Program-made: the position numbers and the translations under genes
Notes under the pieces: model-generated
Databases searched by the model: none
Seen by the model: the letters and a program-made list of their open reading frames with translations, nothing else
Told to the model about the DNA's origin: nothing
Part shown: positions 16,139-23,973 of the stretch, piece by piece
Position numbering within the stretch: the first letter of the stretch is position 1
Layout: each line of letters begins with the position of its first letter
From: Curtobacterium poinsettiae
GTDB taxonomy: Bacteria; Actinomycetota; Actinomycetes; Actinomycetales; Microbacteriaceae
Direction: 5' to 3'
DNA: 64,000 bases
NCBI RefSeq assembly: GCF_025677645.1
Contig: NZ_CP106880.1
Coordinates: forward strand, 1-64,000

Positions 16139-16314
16139 CTCTCCCCCTGGCCCGCCGGAGGCGGTGACAGCCGCGAGCTCCGTCGAGCGGCTCCGGGTTG
16201 GGAGGGGCGAAGCCCTTGCCGCCGTGCCCGGAGGGTGCGGCGCAGCCCACGGACAATCAGACGGCCCGATGGGACATTCTCGAGGCCGGATGGGACACTA
16301 ACCGGTGCCGGGTG

Positions 16315-16347
16315 GGCGTGAGGGCCGCTGGCTGCGACCCTCACGCC
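16315..16347. terminator. Terminator after parB
   Basis: GGCGTGAGGG pairs with CCCTCACGCC across a 13-nt loop, 8 bp beyond the parB-like stop on the minus strand. Confidence 0.75.
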
Positions 16348-16354
16348 GGTTCAT

Positions 16355-17821
16355 CTACTCGGCAGGCGTGGCCTCGCCATCCTCCGGCTCTGCGTCGGGC
16401 TGGATGCCTGCGGCGATCTTCTCGACCTGGCTGAGCGGGTAGCCCCACACGGCCAACTGGTTGAGGTAGCCGCGGGAATCGGCGTTCGGGGTGCGCCACC
16501 ACTCACGGTTCGCCGTGTTCTCGAACCCGGCGAACACCACCGCGAGGGACATGTGCAGCCCCTTCGCGGGGTGCTGCTCGACCCACTGGGAGAGCGTGTC
16601 GCCGTCCCATCCGCTCGACTCGATACCGAGCAGACTGCGGGCGCTCACCATGCCGGAGGCGTACCGGGTGCTGGCGTGGCGCGTGAGCGCGATCGCCAGG
16701 AACCGGGCGGCGTCCTTCGGCGCGTTCTTGCGCTGCAGGAGCGTCGCGATCCACTCGCGGCGCACGTCATCGGCGGCGTCCCACGCCTTGTTGTTGGCGA
16801 CCAGCAGCCGACGTGCGGCCTTTCGTTCCTCGGCCTCGGCGGCGCGGTCTTCCTCGGTCGGCTCCGCCTCCGGCGTCCCGCCGACCGGAATGGTCGCGCG
16901 GAACGACTGGTAGCGGGCGTGGTGGGCGTCCGGGGTCGTGCACACCTGCACCGGCTCCGGCGTCCCCCACTGGCTCACCGTCCACGCGGCACCCGCGCAC
17001 TCGGTGTGGGTGTCGGGGTCGAGGCCGTGGCGCTCGGTGTAGTCGGTCACGTCATCGGCGGCGTCGGTGAGGCGGTCCAACGACTCGTAGTCGTCGTCCT
17101 CCCCCACCAACCGCTTACCCGCGGCCACGAGGTCTGCGCGCACCTGCACGCGGGCCTCCCGACGCTCGGCCTCCTGGCGGAGCCGGGCAGCGGTGTGGGT
17201 CAGTTCGTCATCGTCGTACCCCTCCGCAATGCACTCGGTCAGTTCGGTGACCGCGTCGGGGTCACCGTCGAACTCGGCCAGCAGCAGCGCCTGTGTGAAC
17301 GTCGCCTGACCACTGGAGACGGCAGCGGACGCCGTGTCCGACTTCGCCACCGTGAGGGTCTGCTTCACGGTGTCCCGCTTCGTGCCTGTCTCGCGGGCGA
17401 TCGCGGTGACCGACAGGCCCTCGATTTCCAACTGGCGGTACGCGGCGAGCCGGTCACCGTCCGACAGGGCGGTGCGGCGCTCGTTCGCGACCAACTGCTC
17501 CGCGATCCGCTGAGCGGGGGTGTCGTCACGAGCCGTGACGAACACCGGCACCTCGCGGCCCGTCTCACGGGCGGCGAGGACGCGCATCTGCCCGTCGCGG
17601 ACCACCACGGCCCCGTCAGCGTTCCGGTAGCCGATGGTCGGCAGGAGCACCCCGTGGCGCTTCACGGACGCCAGGAACGCCGGGTCGAGGTCAGCCGCGG
17701 TGCGGACGTTGTCCTCGATCACCACGTCCGCGGCGGGCACGTGCACCAGGTTGACGCCGCTCGCGTCGGGCTGGGGCTGGTCGGTCAGGTGGGTGACGGT
17801 GATGTTCTCGGTCATGGTCAT
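16355..17821 (-). CDS. ParB/RepB/Spo0J-like nuclease-partition protein
   Basis: A 488-residue protein. The N-terminal ParB/Srx domain has VPAADVVIEDNVRT, LLPTIGYRNADGAVVVRDGQMR and RIAEQLVANERRTALSD. A helix-turn-helix (LSVTAIARETGTKRDTVKQT) follows at about residues 132-155. The long C-terminus is unlike chromosomal ParB. Such plasmid ParB-like proteins bind centromere-like sites or act as regulators. No ParA lies beside it, so a role in partition is not certain. It is monocistronic, with a terminator on each side. Confidence 0.85.
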   Translation of the reverse strand: MTMTENITVTHLTDQPQPDASGVNLVHVPAADVVIEDNVRTAADLDPAFLASVKRHGVLLPTIGYRNADGAVVVRDGQMRVLAARETGREVPVFVTARDDTPAQRIAEQLVANERRTALSDGDRLAAYRQLEIEGLSVTAIARETGTKRDTVKQTLTVAKSDTASAAVSSGQATFTQALLLAEFDGDPDAVTELTECIAEGYDDDELTHTAARLRQEAERREARVQVRADLVAAGKRLVGEDDDYESLDRLTDAADDVTDYTERHGLDPDTHTECAGAAWTVSQWGTPEPVQVCTTPDAHHARYQSFRATIPVGGTPEAEPTEEDRAAEAEERKAARRLLVANNKAWDAADDVRREWIATLLQRKNAPKDAARFLAIALTRHASTRYASGMVSARSLLGIESSGWDGDTLSQWVEQHPAKGLHMSLAVVFAGFENTANREWWRTPNADSRGYLNQLAVWGYPLSQVEKIAAGIQPDAEPEDGEATPAE

Positions 17822-17847
17822 GTCGTTTGCTACGCTTTCCGGTAGTG

Positions 17848-17898
17848 ACCGGGTGCGGGTCCTGGCAATTACGAGTTGTCAGGAATTCCGCACCCGGT
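17848..17898. terminator. Strong hairpin between the DUF3846 gene and parB
   Basis: ACCGGGTGCGG (17848-17858) pairs exactly with CCGCACCCGGT (17888-17898), and the loop contains a second stem (TCCTG...CAGGA). On the minus strand it lies just after the DUF3846 gene and before parB. Confidence 0.75.
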
Positions 17899-17925
17899 CT
17901 GTTTTGTGGGTGGGACTGCTAGGTG

Positions 17926-18321
17926 TTACTGCTGGCGGAACACTGCGGTCAGCGCTTCCGCCCGGTCGAGCGCCGCACGGGCGTGCTCGAACGCGGCCAG
18001 GACCGCCTTGTACTGATCCGGCGACAGCGACCGGGTGTCCCCGGCCTCGTCGTAGGTCAGGAACAGGACCGTCCCGAACAGCGGCGACGCCGCCCGGGAA
18101 CGGCCGAGGGCGACCGCTGCGACGGTGGCGAGGTCGTTGCGCTCCCCCGCGTACATGCCCTCGTCATCGATCCACGCATCGATCCGGCCGTCGAGGCGGA
18201 CCACGTCCACCAGGCGGCACCCGATCTGCTCCCGCGTGCCCTGCAGGGTCGACTCACGTGCGTTCACGACGACGCCTTCAACCGCACCATCTGCGGTCGC
18301 TCGAATACCCATCAACTTCAT
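17926..18321 (-). CDS. DUF3846 family protein behind a structured leader
   Basis: A 131-residue protein starting at ATG 18321. The pattern fits DUF3846: a short strand (GAVEGVVVNA), LVDVVRLDGRIDAWIDDEGMYAGERNDLATVAA with the conserved acidic and Asn residues, and PLFGTVLFLTYDEAG. DUF3846 proteins are common on phages and plasmids; their activity is unknown. Its 5' leader contains a structured RNA element ending 24 nt before the ATG. Confidence 0.75.
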   Translation of the reverse strand: MKLMGIRATADGAVEGVVVNARESTLQGTREQIGCRLVDVVRLDGRIDAWIDDEGMYAGERNDLATVAAVALGRSRAASPLFGTVLFLTYDEAGDTRSLSPDQYKAVLAAFEHARAALDRAEALTAVFRQQ

Positions 18322-18344
18322 TCCCTCTTCCTCTCCCTTTCGTT

Positions 18345-18555
18345 GTTTGCCCGGGAAGGCACGAAGTGCCGATAGGACGAGGAGCCGGGGTGCAAGCCCA
18401 AAGCGGCGACGCTCCGAGAAGTTTCGACCGGCGCCGTCCATTGACGAAGGAGATGAGCACGACGGCGCCGGTCGAAAGTTCTCGCGTGCGGCGGTGGCGA
18501 CGGCTTGCGGCCCGGAACCTCGTCCGTACAATCGCCGAAGGCTTCCCGGGCAAAC
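18345..18555 (-). ncRNA. Structured 5' leader RNA, copy 2
   Basis: A perfect 14-bp closing helix (18345-18358 with 18542-18555). The long internal hairpin pairs 18416-18438 with 18461-18483 (one mismatch), and a GGCAC/GTGCC hairpin lies near the 3' end. Compared with copy 1 the closing helix has a compensatory extra base pair and changed bases. The internal helix changes GGC/GCC to ACC/GGT with pairing kept. The leader abuts the DUF3846 ribosome-binding site. Single-stranded blocks are shared with copy 1. Confidence 0.68.
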
Positions 18556-18694
18556 AACGAACCCGTCAGGGTTCGACAAGCACTGGCCGGCTTGCCGGCT
18601 CCCCTCAGACCAGAACAGGCCGCCGCCGGCGGTCCGCTTGGATCCCGCGTGCTCGAGGAGCTCGCCGGCGCGCAGAGGCCAGCGAACGTGAAGC

Positions 18695-18771
18695 GGCCCC
18701 GGCCTGTTGGGGGGAACAGGACCGGGGCCGGCTGCAGCTCGAGCGAATTGGGGGGGGGCTCCTCGAGCTGC
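18695..18771. terminator. Tandem hairpins downstream of the 18857 gene
   Basis: Two stems: GCAGCTCGAG/CTCGAGCTGC (18734-18743 with 18762-18771), and GGCCCCGG plus CCTGTT pairing across 18695-18729. On the minus strand they follow the stop at 18857. No gene is apparent between 18556 and 18856. Confidence 0.6.
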
Positions 18772-18856
18772 GGGCACCCGAAGCCACTGGGGGGAATGGT
18801 CCGGGCGCAGACCACCACGGTACGCACGGCGCGCAGGCGTCGGCAACCGGGGCTGG

Positions 18857-19132
18857 CTATGACGTTGCTGAGACCGCCACGCGGTGCTTCACAGCTGCCC
18901 GCCACACCCACGCCGCGGTCGCGGCCTGGCCGCTCCCCCACTCGATCAGCACGGCGTCACCGGTCGCGGCGATCGCCTTCGCTTCAACGCGGCGATCGAC
19001 ACCGCGGTAGGTGCGAATCCACGCGTGTACGGGCGCGGCCGGCACGACGTCGGCCGCTGGGCCGCCACGGGCATCTGCCGGCAGCGACACGGCTTCCTCG
19101 GGCACCCAGCGTCCACGCCGGCGCACGCCCAT
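18857..19132 (-). CDS. Hypothetical protein
   Basis: A 91-residue protein starting at ATG 19132, overlapping the upstream gene's stop (ATGA). The second half (VHAWIRTYRGVDRRVEAKAI, then VLIEWGSGQAATAAWVWRAAVKHR) reads as a small beta-rich domain seen in actinobacterial plasmid proteins, but I cannot name the family. It forms an operon with the frameshifted gene upstream. Confidence 0.6.
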   Translation of the reverse strand: MGVRRRGRWVPEEAVSLPADARGGPAADVVPAAPVHAWIRTYRGVDRRVEAKAIAATGDAVLIEWGSGQAATAAWVWRAAVKHRVAVSATS

Positions 19133-19414
19133 CAGCGGCGCCCCTGCGGCTTCAGGGACCGCTTCTTGATCCGGTCCATCGGCAGCCACACGTGGTGCAC
19201 GAAGCCCATGTGCACCAGCTGCACGTAGACGACGTCGCCATCCGCCTGCTCAACGAACCCGGGCAGGTCTGCAGGCCAGACCGGGTGAACTCGACCGCAC
19301 CCACACCGCCGGGTAGCCGGACACCTTCTCCGGCGCCGGCGGGGCGTCGATGCCGAGAGGCTGGTCCTCGGGCGGATCGGGGTGGATCGGTGGCGCCCAC
19401 CGGTGTTCGGGCAT
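19132..19414 (-). pseudogene. Small gene interrupted by a frameshift
   Basis: Frame one runs MPEHRWAPPIHPDPPEDQPL to about codon 40 (PAVWVR). Frame two continues from about 19300 as HPVWPADLPGFVEQADGDVV to KKRSLKPQGRR, and ends in an ATGA overlap with the next gene. Each half looks coding, but neither is complete alone. A one-base indel near 19300-19310 would give a gene of about 94 residues. It could be a true pseudogene or a sequencing error in GC-rich DNA. Confidence 0.5.
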
Positions 19415-19450
19415 GCCACCGATGATGACCGCGGCCGCCGACGCACAGCC

Positions 19451-19657
19451 TCAGTAGTCGCGGCGGCGGCCGTCTTGCACGTCACCAATCTGCCGCATCA
19501 CACGCTGCAGGACCGCTTCCCGCTGTTCCACGTCCGGCTGTGAACGATCGAGCCGGTTCAACTGGCGGATCACGCTCCTCCGCGCGGCCGCGAGCTCGTC
19601 GACGGACATCCACTGCAACCGCTCGAGCTCATCGTCCACACCCAGCAGGCTAGACAC
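19451..19657 (-). CDS. Small helical hypothetical protein
   Basis: A 68-residue protein from GTG 19657. It is rich in Glu, Arg and Leu with a heptad-like pattern (DELAAARRSVIRQLNRLD), predicting two helices. No family is recognised. Reading frame and codon use fit the neighbouring plasmid genes. Confidence 0.45.
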   Translation of the reverse strand: MSSLLGVDDELERLQWMSVDELAAARRSVIRQLNRLDRSQPDVEQREAVLQRVMRQIGDVQDGRRRDY

Positions 19658-19837
19658 GCGAACCGATCACCTAACCACCATGACCCCGCCACCTCGAGCA
19701 GCTGGAACCGACGCCGCCGAACCGGCCACCACCCCTCCGAGGGCCTGCGCAGCGCAGCGAAGACAGGGCGCACGCGCGCAGCGCACATCCCACACTCCGT
19801 GATCCGCGGTGTCGGCGCGATCGGTGAGGATGGATCC

Positions 19838-20140
19838 ATGACCACCGTCCGCGGCACAATCCGCTCCACGAACACCATCACCGCAGACGAACACGCAGAC
19901 GACCAGAGCACCGCCCGAGCCCGCGCCATCGACGGCCTGGAGGCCACCGGGTACGACGTGGTGCAGACGAACACGCTCAGCTCGACCGCGGCAGGGAACA
20001 TCACCGTCCGCGCTGTTGCCCGGTCAACCGAGATCCAGCCGCACGAGGCGTCCGCGCCGAACGACGACGCCGCCCTTTCGGCGTACCTGCAGTCGGTCCC
20101 CGACGGGTGGATCAGCCTGGGCATCACGGTCGACGCCTAA
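19838..20140 (+). CDS. Hypothetical protein
   Basis: A 100-residue acidic protein from ATG 19838. It has a beta-rich start (TTVRGTIRSTNTITADEH), then a helix and a strand pair (GYDVVQTNTLSSTAAGNITVRAVA, cited by its NTLSSTAAGNITVRAVA core) ending in VPDGWISLGITVDA. No family is recognised. It is first in a run of four short plus-strand genes with small gaps. Confidence 0.5.
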   Translation: MTTVRGTIRSTNTITADEHADDQSTARARAIDGLEATGYDVVQTNTLSSTAAGNITVRAVARSTEIQPHEASAPNDDAALSAYLQSVPDGWISLGITVDA

Positions 20141-20162
20141 CGCCGGCGAGAGACGAGACGGC

Positions 20163-20357
20163 ATGGCAATTCACCCCGCGATCGTGCTCACTTGCGATGG
20201 CTACCAGTGCAGCACAACACTCGCCCTGATCGGCCCCAACGCCGTGAGTTACGCCGGTGCTCGAGGACATGCCGAGTCGTACGGGTGGGACTGCTCAGCA
20301 GACGACGTCGACTGGTGCCCCAGCTGCAGGGCGGCGCAGGCAGCACTCGGCTCCTAG
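20163..20357 (+). CDS. Small zinc-ribbon-like protein
   Basis: A 64-residue protein from ATG 20163, 20 bp after the previous stop. Two cysteine pairs (LTCDGYQCST and VDWCPSCRAA) fit a zinc knuckle or ribbon. Such small proteins are frequent in actinophages and plasmids; no specific function can be assigned. Confidence 0.55.
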   Translation: MAIHPAIVLTCDGYQCSTTLALIGPNAVSYAGARGHAESYGWDCSADDVDWCPSCRAAQAALGS

Positions 20358-20451
20358 CCCATCGTCCAGTAGGGGGTGGAGGTCGTTACCCTGGCGTGTG
20401 CGTGGGGGCGCGAGCAGCGCTGTCCCTGGCATCAACAGGAAGGCAGCAGTC

Positions 20452-20775
20452 ATGCTCCAGTTCACTCCCCGCTTACGAGTCATGCGACACACCGAGATCG
20501 CCGGCTTCCTCGAACTACCCGCTCACACGGGGGCCGTCCTCCCCCACGTCGGCGAAATTGTCGTCCTCAGCGACACCAGCTTCGACCCTGACAGCTTGCT
20601 CGCCATCTCGGCCGCGGACGCTCCGAAGGTGATCTCGGTCTGGCACTTCGTCGGCGAAGACCCCGAACCGGAGTACGCCGTCGAGATCGAGGTCCGCACG
20701 CGCGCCAGCGATGACGCTCTCCGCTCGAGCTTCGTCGGGACCGGTCGCGGCCGTTGGATCGCCTCGTCGCGCTGA
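20452..20775 (+). CDS. Hypothetical protein
   Basis: A 107-residue protein from ATG 20452, with AGGAAGG eight bases upstream. The centre (HVGEIVVLSDTSFDPDSLL) and VISVWHFVGEDPEPEYAVEI suggest an alternating beta domain. No family is recognised. Confidence 0.5.
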   Translation: MLQFTPRLRVMRHTEIAGFLELPAHTGAVLPHVGEIVVLSDTSFDPDSLLAISAADAPKVISVWHFVGEDPEPEYAVEIEVRTRASDDALRSSFVGTGRGRWIASSR

Positions 20776-20851
20776 CATCGCGGGGAGTGCCAACATCGGC
20801 GGGCCACGGCGAGTCGGCCTAGACGCCCGTTCAGATCGGCATGCTGGAGTG

Positions 20852-21133
20852 ATGAGTAGTTCAGAACGCTCCGCAGCTGACGCCGTCATGATCCTCGAAA
20901 GCCTCGCCCGCGTCCTGCGAACGTCCCCACACGGTTCGCCCGGCGCCGACAACGAGATCCAGGCCGGATACGTCGATGACGCCGTTGGTGCCCTGATCCG
21001 TGACGCCAACGTGTCAGCCGATGAACTCGACAACCATCGGAGAATGGGCGGCCGCGAGTGGGACGGTGCGCTGCTGTACGCACTGTTCCCCGACACGATG
21101 ATCCAGGAGTTGCACGCCCGCCTCCCTCGCTAG
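20852..21133 (+). CDS. Hypothetical helical protein
   Basis: A 93-residue protein from ATG 20852. It is mostly helical, with a conserved-looking MGGREWDGALLYALFPDTMI segment near the C-terminus. No family is recognised. It is the last gene of the short plus-strand run before the insertion-sequence junction. Confidence 0.5.
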   Translation: MSSSERSAADAVMILESLARVLRTSPHGSPGADNEIQAGYVDDAVGALIRDANVSADELDNHRRMGGREWDGALLYALFPDTMIQELHARLPR

Positions 21134-21215
21134 TCTCGCCCGGCACGTTCCGGCAGCCGACATTCACAACTAGCAACGGGCCCGCCGATGGCCTGCACGC
21201 AGCGAAGCGATGTTC

Positions 21216-21707
21216 CTAGAGGATGGCGGCCGCAACTGCAGGCACACCGAAAACGACCGCGAACAGCGAGCAGATCGCTGCGCTGTCCTCGAGCCCAGAT
21301 TTGTCAGGCGCAAGTCCCCGGTCCCGGGCAAAGGCGCTCAGGAGCTCCTTGACCACCACCAGGATGCCCGCGATGGCGGCGTACCCCTTCGCCCAGGACG
21401 GGTTCGACTGAGTCAGCAGTAACAGGCCAATCAGGGCCCCAACGGCGAGGACGGCGATGAACGCCTTCCAGCGTGTGCGTATCTGTAGCGTTCGTCGCGT
21501 CAGAGCCTCATCGGTACCCGCCGACTCATCCGCACCCGCCGCGCCATCACCGTCCGTCGTCGGCGCTTGTGCAGTAGCTCCGGTCGAACCACGGGCTATC
21601 GCGATGGCCAAACCGCCACCAGCGAACACCCGGGTCTGCTGTCGGTTCGGTTGACTCCTGACCTGTGGGGACGCGGTCCTCGCTGGAAGGATGTCGATCA
21701 TGGCCAA
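21216..21707 (-). CDS. Membrane protein whose 5' end was replaced by an IS element
   Basis: The body of the protein has two or three membrane segments (KAFIAVLAVGALIGLLLLT, YAAIAGILVVVKELLSAFA, FAVVFGVPAVAAAIL). The IS end lies at 21632-21637, so the first about 25 codons of the open frame, and its ATG at 21707, lie inside the IS. The native start is therefore lost. The gene may be silent or expressed as an IS-fused protein. No family is recognised. Confidence 0.55.
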   Translation of the reverse strand: MAMIDILPARTASPQVRSQPNRQQTRVFAGGGLAIAIARGSTGATAQAPTTDGDGAAGADESAGTDEALTRRTLQIRTRWKAFIAVLAVGALIGLLLLTQSNPSWAKGYAAIAGILVVVKELLSAFARDRGLAPDKSGLEDSAAICSLFAVVFGVPAVAAAIL

Positions 21708-21984
21708 GCCCTATCCGGACGAGTTCCGACGCGACGTGATCGCGGTCGCGCGAAGGGGTGAGATCCCGTTGACGCAGGTCGCGAAGGACTTCGGGATCTC
21801 CGAGGGGACCGTGACGAACTGGCTGCGTCGAGCCGACATCGACGACGGGGTCAGGTCCGGGACCACGACGACCGAGAACGTCGAGCTGCGAGAGCTTCGG
21901 AAACGGAACCGACTGCTAGAGCAGGAGAACGAGATCCTTCGCCGTGCCGCCGCGTATCTCTCCCAAGCGCACCTCCCAAAATGA
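21700..21984 (+). CDS. IS3 transposase orfA
   Basis: A 94-residue protein; ATG 21700 has GGAAGGA eight bases upstream, and ATG 21691 is in frame. The HTH (ITQ-type QVAKDFGISEGTVTNWLRRA) is followed by a leucine-zipper region (ELRELRKRNRLLEQENEILR). It binds the IS ends. The stop overlaps orfB, and an AAAATG stretch at the overlap could allow a -1 frameshift to the OrfAB transposase. Confidence 0.9.
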   Translation: MAKPYPDEFRRDVIAVARRGEIPLTQVAKDFGISEGTVTNWLRRADIDDGVRSGTTTTENVELRELRKRNRLLEQENEILRRAAAYLSQAHLPK

Positions 21985-22850
21985 TGTACCCGCTGGTCCT
22001 TGAACTCGCCGCCGACCAGATCCCGGTCGCGGTGACCTGCCGGGTCCTGGGTTTTTCGAAGCAGGCGTTCTACGCCTGGCGAAAGAGCCCGGTGAGCCGT
22101 CGTGATTGGGAGAACGCGCACCTGACCAACGCCGCCGTCGATGCGCACCGCGACGACCCGACGTTCGGGTACCGGTTCATCGCCGACGACCTCGGCGCCG
22201 CCGGCCACCGAGTCTCGGAGCGACGCGTGTGGCGGTTGTGCTCGCAGCAGCGGCTCTGGTCATTGCATGCCAAGAAACGGGGACTGACCCGGAAAGCGGG
22301 CCCGCCGGTGCACGATGACCGGGTCCGGCGGGCGTTCACCGCCCCGGACCTGGACCGGCTGTGGTTGACCGACATCACCGAGCACAGCACGGCCGAGGGC
22401 AAGCTCTATCTCTGCGCCGTCAAGGACGCCTGCTCCCGCCGCATCGTGGGCTACTCGATCGACGCCCGGATGCGGTCCTCTCTCGCGGTTGCGGCGCTGC
22501 AGATGGCGATCTCGCGCCGGAACCCGTCCGGAACAGTCATTCATTCCGACCGAGGCAGCCAGTTTCGCTCCAAGAAGTTCGTTCGGGCGCTCTCTGACGC
22601 CGGGCTCCTGGGGTCGATGGGCAGGGTCGGCGCGTGCGCGGACAACGCGGCGATGGAGTCCTTCTTCGCGCTCCTGCAGCAGAACGTCCTCAACCGGCGC
22701 CGGTGGGCGTCGCGGGAGCAGCTGCGCCTCGCGATCGTGCACTGGATCGAGGGCACCTACCACCGCAAGCGTCGGCAACGCGGGCTCGGGAAGTTGACGC
22801 CCATCGAGTACGAAGCAATCATCAACCCACAGGTCGCACCCGCGGCCTAA
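21981..22850 (+). CDS. IS3 transposase orfB (DDE integrase)
   Basis: A 289-residue rve-type catalytic protein. The DDE triad is visible: LWLTDITEH (Asp), VIHSDRGSQF (Asp) and NAAMESFFALLQQ (Glu). An HTH_21-like N-terminal part precedes it (FGYRFIADDLGAAGHRVSER). The start overlaps orfA. It cuts and joins IS ends by copy-paste transposition and appears intact. Confidence 0.92.
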   Translation: MMYPLVLELAADQIPVAVTCRVLGFSKQAFYAWRKSPVSRRDWENAHLTNAAVDAHRDDPTFGYRFIADDLGAAGHRVSERRVWRLCSQQRLWSLHAKKRGLTRKAGPPVHDDRVRRAFTAPDLDRLWLTDITEHSTAEGKLYLCAVKDACSRRIVGYSIDARMRSSLAVAALQMAISRRNPSGTVIHSDRGSQFRSKKFVRALSDAGLLGSMGRVGACADNAAMESFFALLQQNVLNRRRWASREQLRLAIVHWIEGTYHRKRRQRGLGKLTPIEYEAIINPQVAPAA

Positions 22851-23134
22851 ATCAACGAGTCAACTGAATCGACAGCAGACCCAGACTCCGAAAACGCGAT
22901 CGTGCCCCTTGGCGGAAATCCGTGCCAGGAACGCCCGTACTCCCGTCCGGTCCACCAGAGCTAACGGTGCAGGTAGGTCGCGGTCGGATATGACCAACTC
23001 AGCATCCGCAGCTCCTAAATACACGGATAACTTCGCGGCGAAGTCAACACGAACAGGTTCCTCTGGACAGTGGGCGCGGCGGTTGCGCTCGCTGGAGTGG
23101 AGTAGACAGGACGTTCTAACATGCCTATGGTGGT

Positions 23135-23158
23135 TTCGTCAGACGATCGTCTGACGAA
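23135..23158. promoter_or_regulatory. 24-bp perfect palindrome upstream of the GH12-expansin operon
   Basis: TTCGTCAGACGA is followed directly by its exact complement, giving a 24-bp perfect dyad 57 bp before the GH12 start. An 18-nt identical stretch recurs before the 25405 protease gene. The form suits a TetR- or MarR-type dimer operator. The 22883-23134 stretch before it holds no recognisable gene. Confidence 0.65.
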
Positions 23159-23214
23159 GGTTCGGGCGCTCGTGCGTTTTGCGAGTACCCGCTAAGAAAC
23201 CCTGAGGTGGGCCT

Positions 23215-23973
23215 GTGCGACTCATGAAGATTCCAGTTACCCTGCTCGCTCTGGCATCTGCCGTGAGCCTTGTTTCTGGTGCTGTGGTGGCGAGCAGTTC
23301 GCCGAACGCTAAGATTCCGATTTTTGATAAAGGCAGTTATCTCTTCAACAACAAGTGGGGCGGAAACTCCGGTTTTCAAGCCATCCGGAAACAGAACGGC
23401 CAAGGACACTTCACCTGGGACTGGGGTAACTCCGGCACTAGTGTCCAGGGGTATCCGTCGATCGTCCGCGGATGGCACTGGGACACCCCGGGCTTCGAAA
23501 GCCACACCCTTCCGATCTCCATCGCTAGCCCTGCGACCTGCTCATTGCGGAGCACAGTCCGTTACGACCTACGCGCATCCGGCGCATACGACGTCGCCTA
23601 CGATCTCTGGGCAGCCACAGACCAAACGTTGTCGTGGCAAACGCACCCGTCTCTCGAGGTGATGATCTGGGGGGAACATCAGGGCATGAATCCCGCTGGG
23701 TCGCCCGAAGGCACCGTGACCATCGCGGGGCAGCAGTGGACGGTCTGGCGCGGAACCGGTGCGTTCGGCGGCCCCGTAGTCTCTTTTGTTGCCGGCTCCA
23801 ATGCCCTGCGGAGACCACTCGACCTCATGCAGTTCATGCGCAGCGCCGCTGGACCGCACGCCGACCGAAACCTTCGGCTGATCAGTACGGAATTCGGCGT
23901 CGAAGTGACCCGGGGAAACGGATCCGCGACGATCCAGAAGTGGACGCAGCAGCGCTCGAGGAGTTGCAAATGA
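23215..23973 (+). CDS. Secreted GH12 endoglucanase
   Basis: A 252-residue protein from GTG 23215 (ATG 23224 possible) with a signal peptide (about residues 1-27). The GH12 features are in order: FNNKWGG, FTWDWGN, YPSIVRGWHW, STVRYDLRASGAYDVAYDLW, the nucleophile segment LEVMIWGEH, and the probable acid/base region ISTEFGVEV near the end. GH12 enzymes cleave beta-1,4-glucan or xyloglucan in plant cell walls. The stop overlaps the expansin start, so both are made together. The 24-bp palindrome lies upstream. Confidence 0.92.
   Translation: MRLMKIPVTLLALASAVSLVSGAVVASSSPNAKIPIFDKGSYLFNNKWGGNSGFQAIRKQNGQGHFTWDWGNSGTSVQGYPSIVRGWHWDTPGFESHTLPISIASPATCSLRSTVRYDLRASGAYDVAYDLWAATDQTLSWQTHPSLEVMIWGEHQGMNPAGSPEGTVTIAGQQWTVWRGTGAFGGPVVSFVAGSNALRRPLDLMQFMRSAAGPHADRNLRLISTEFGVEVTRGNGSATIQKWTQQRSRSCK

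Larger units (their letters stand above)
21632..22882 (+). mobile_element. IS3-family insertion sequence, intact
   Basis: The ends are imperfect 26-bp inverted repeats: GGGTCTGCTGTCGG at 21632 and, on the other strand, GGGTCTGCTGTCGA from 22882. They enclose overlapping orfA and orfB. The element is 1251 bp, or 1241 bp if the ends are taken as TGCTG...CAGCA (21637-22877). I see no direct target duplication in the flanks, which suggests later rearrangement. It marks the junction between backbone and virulence region. Confidence 0.85.

Noticed and set aside
16553..17845. Long plus-strand frame antisense to the ParB-like gene
   Set aside because: ParB and HTH motifs are on the minus strand; the plus product is low-complexity.
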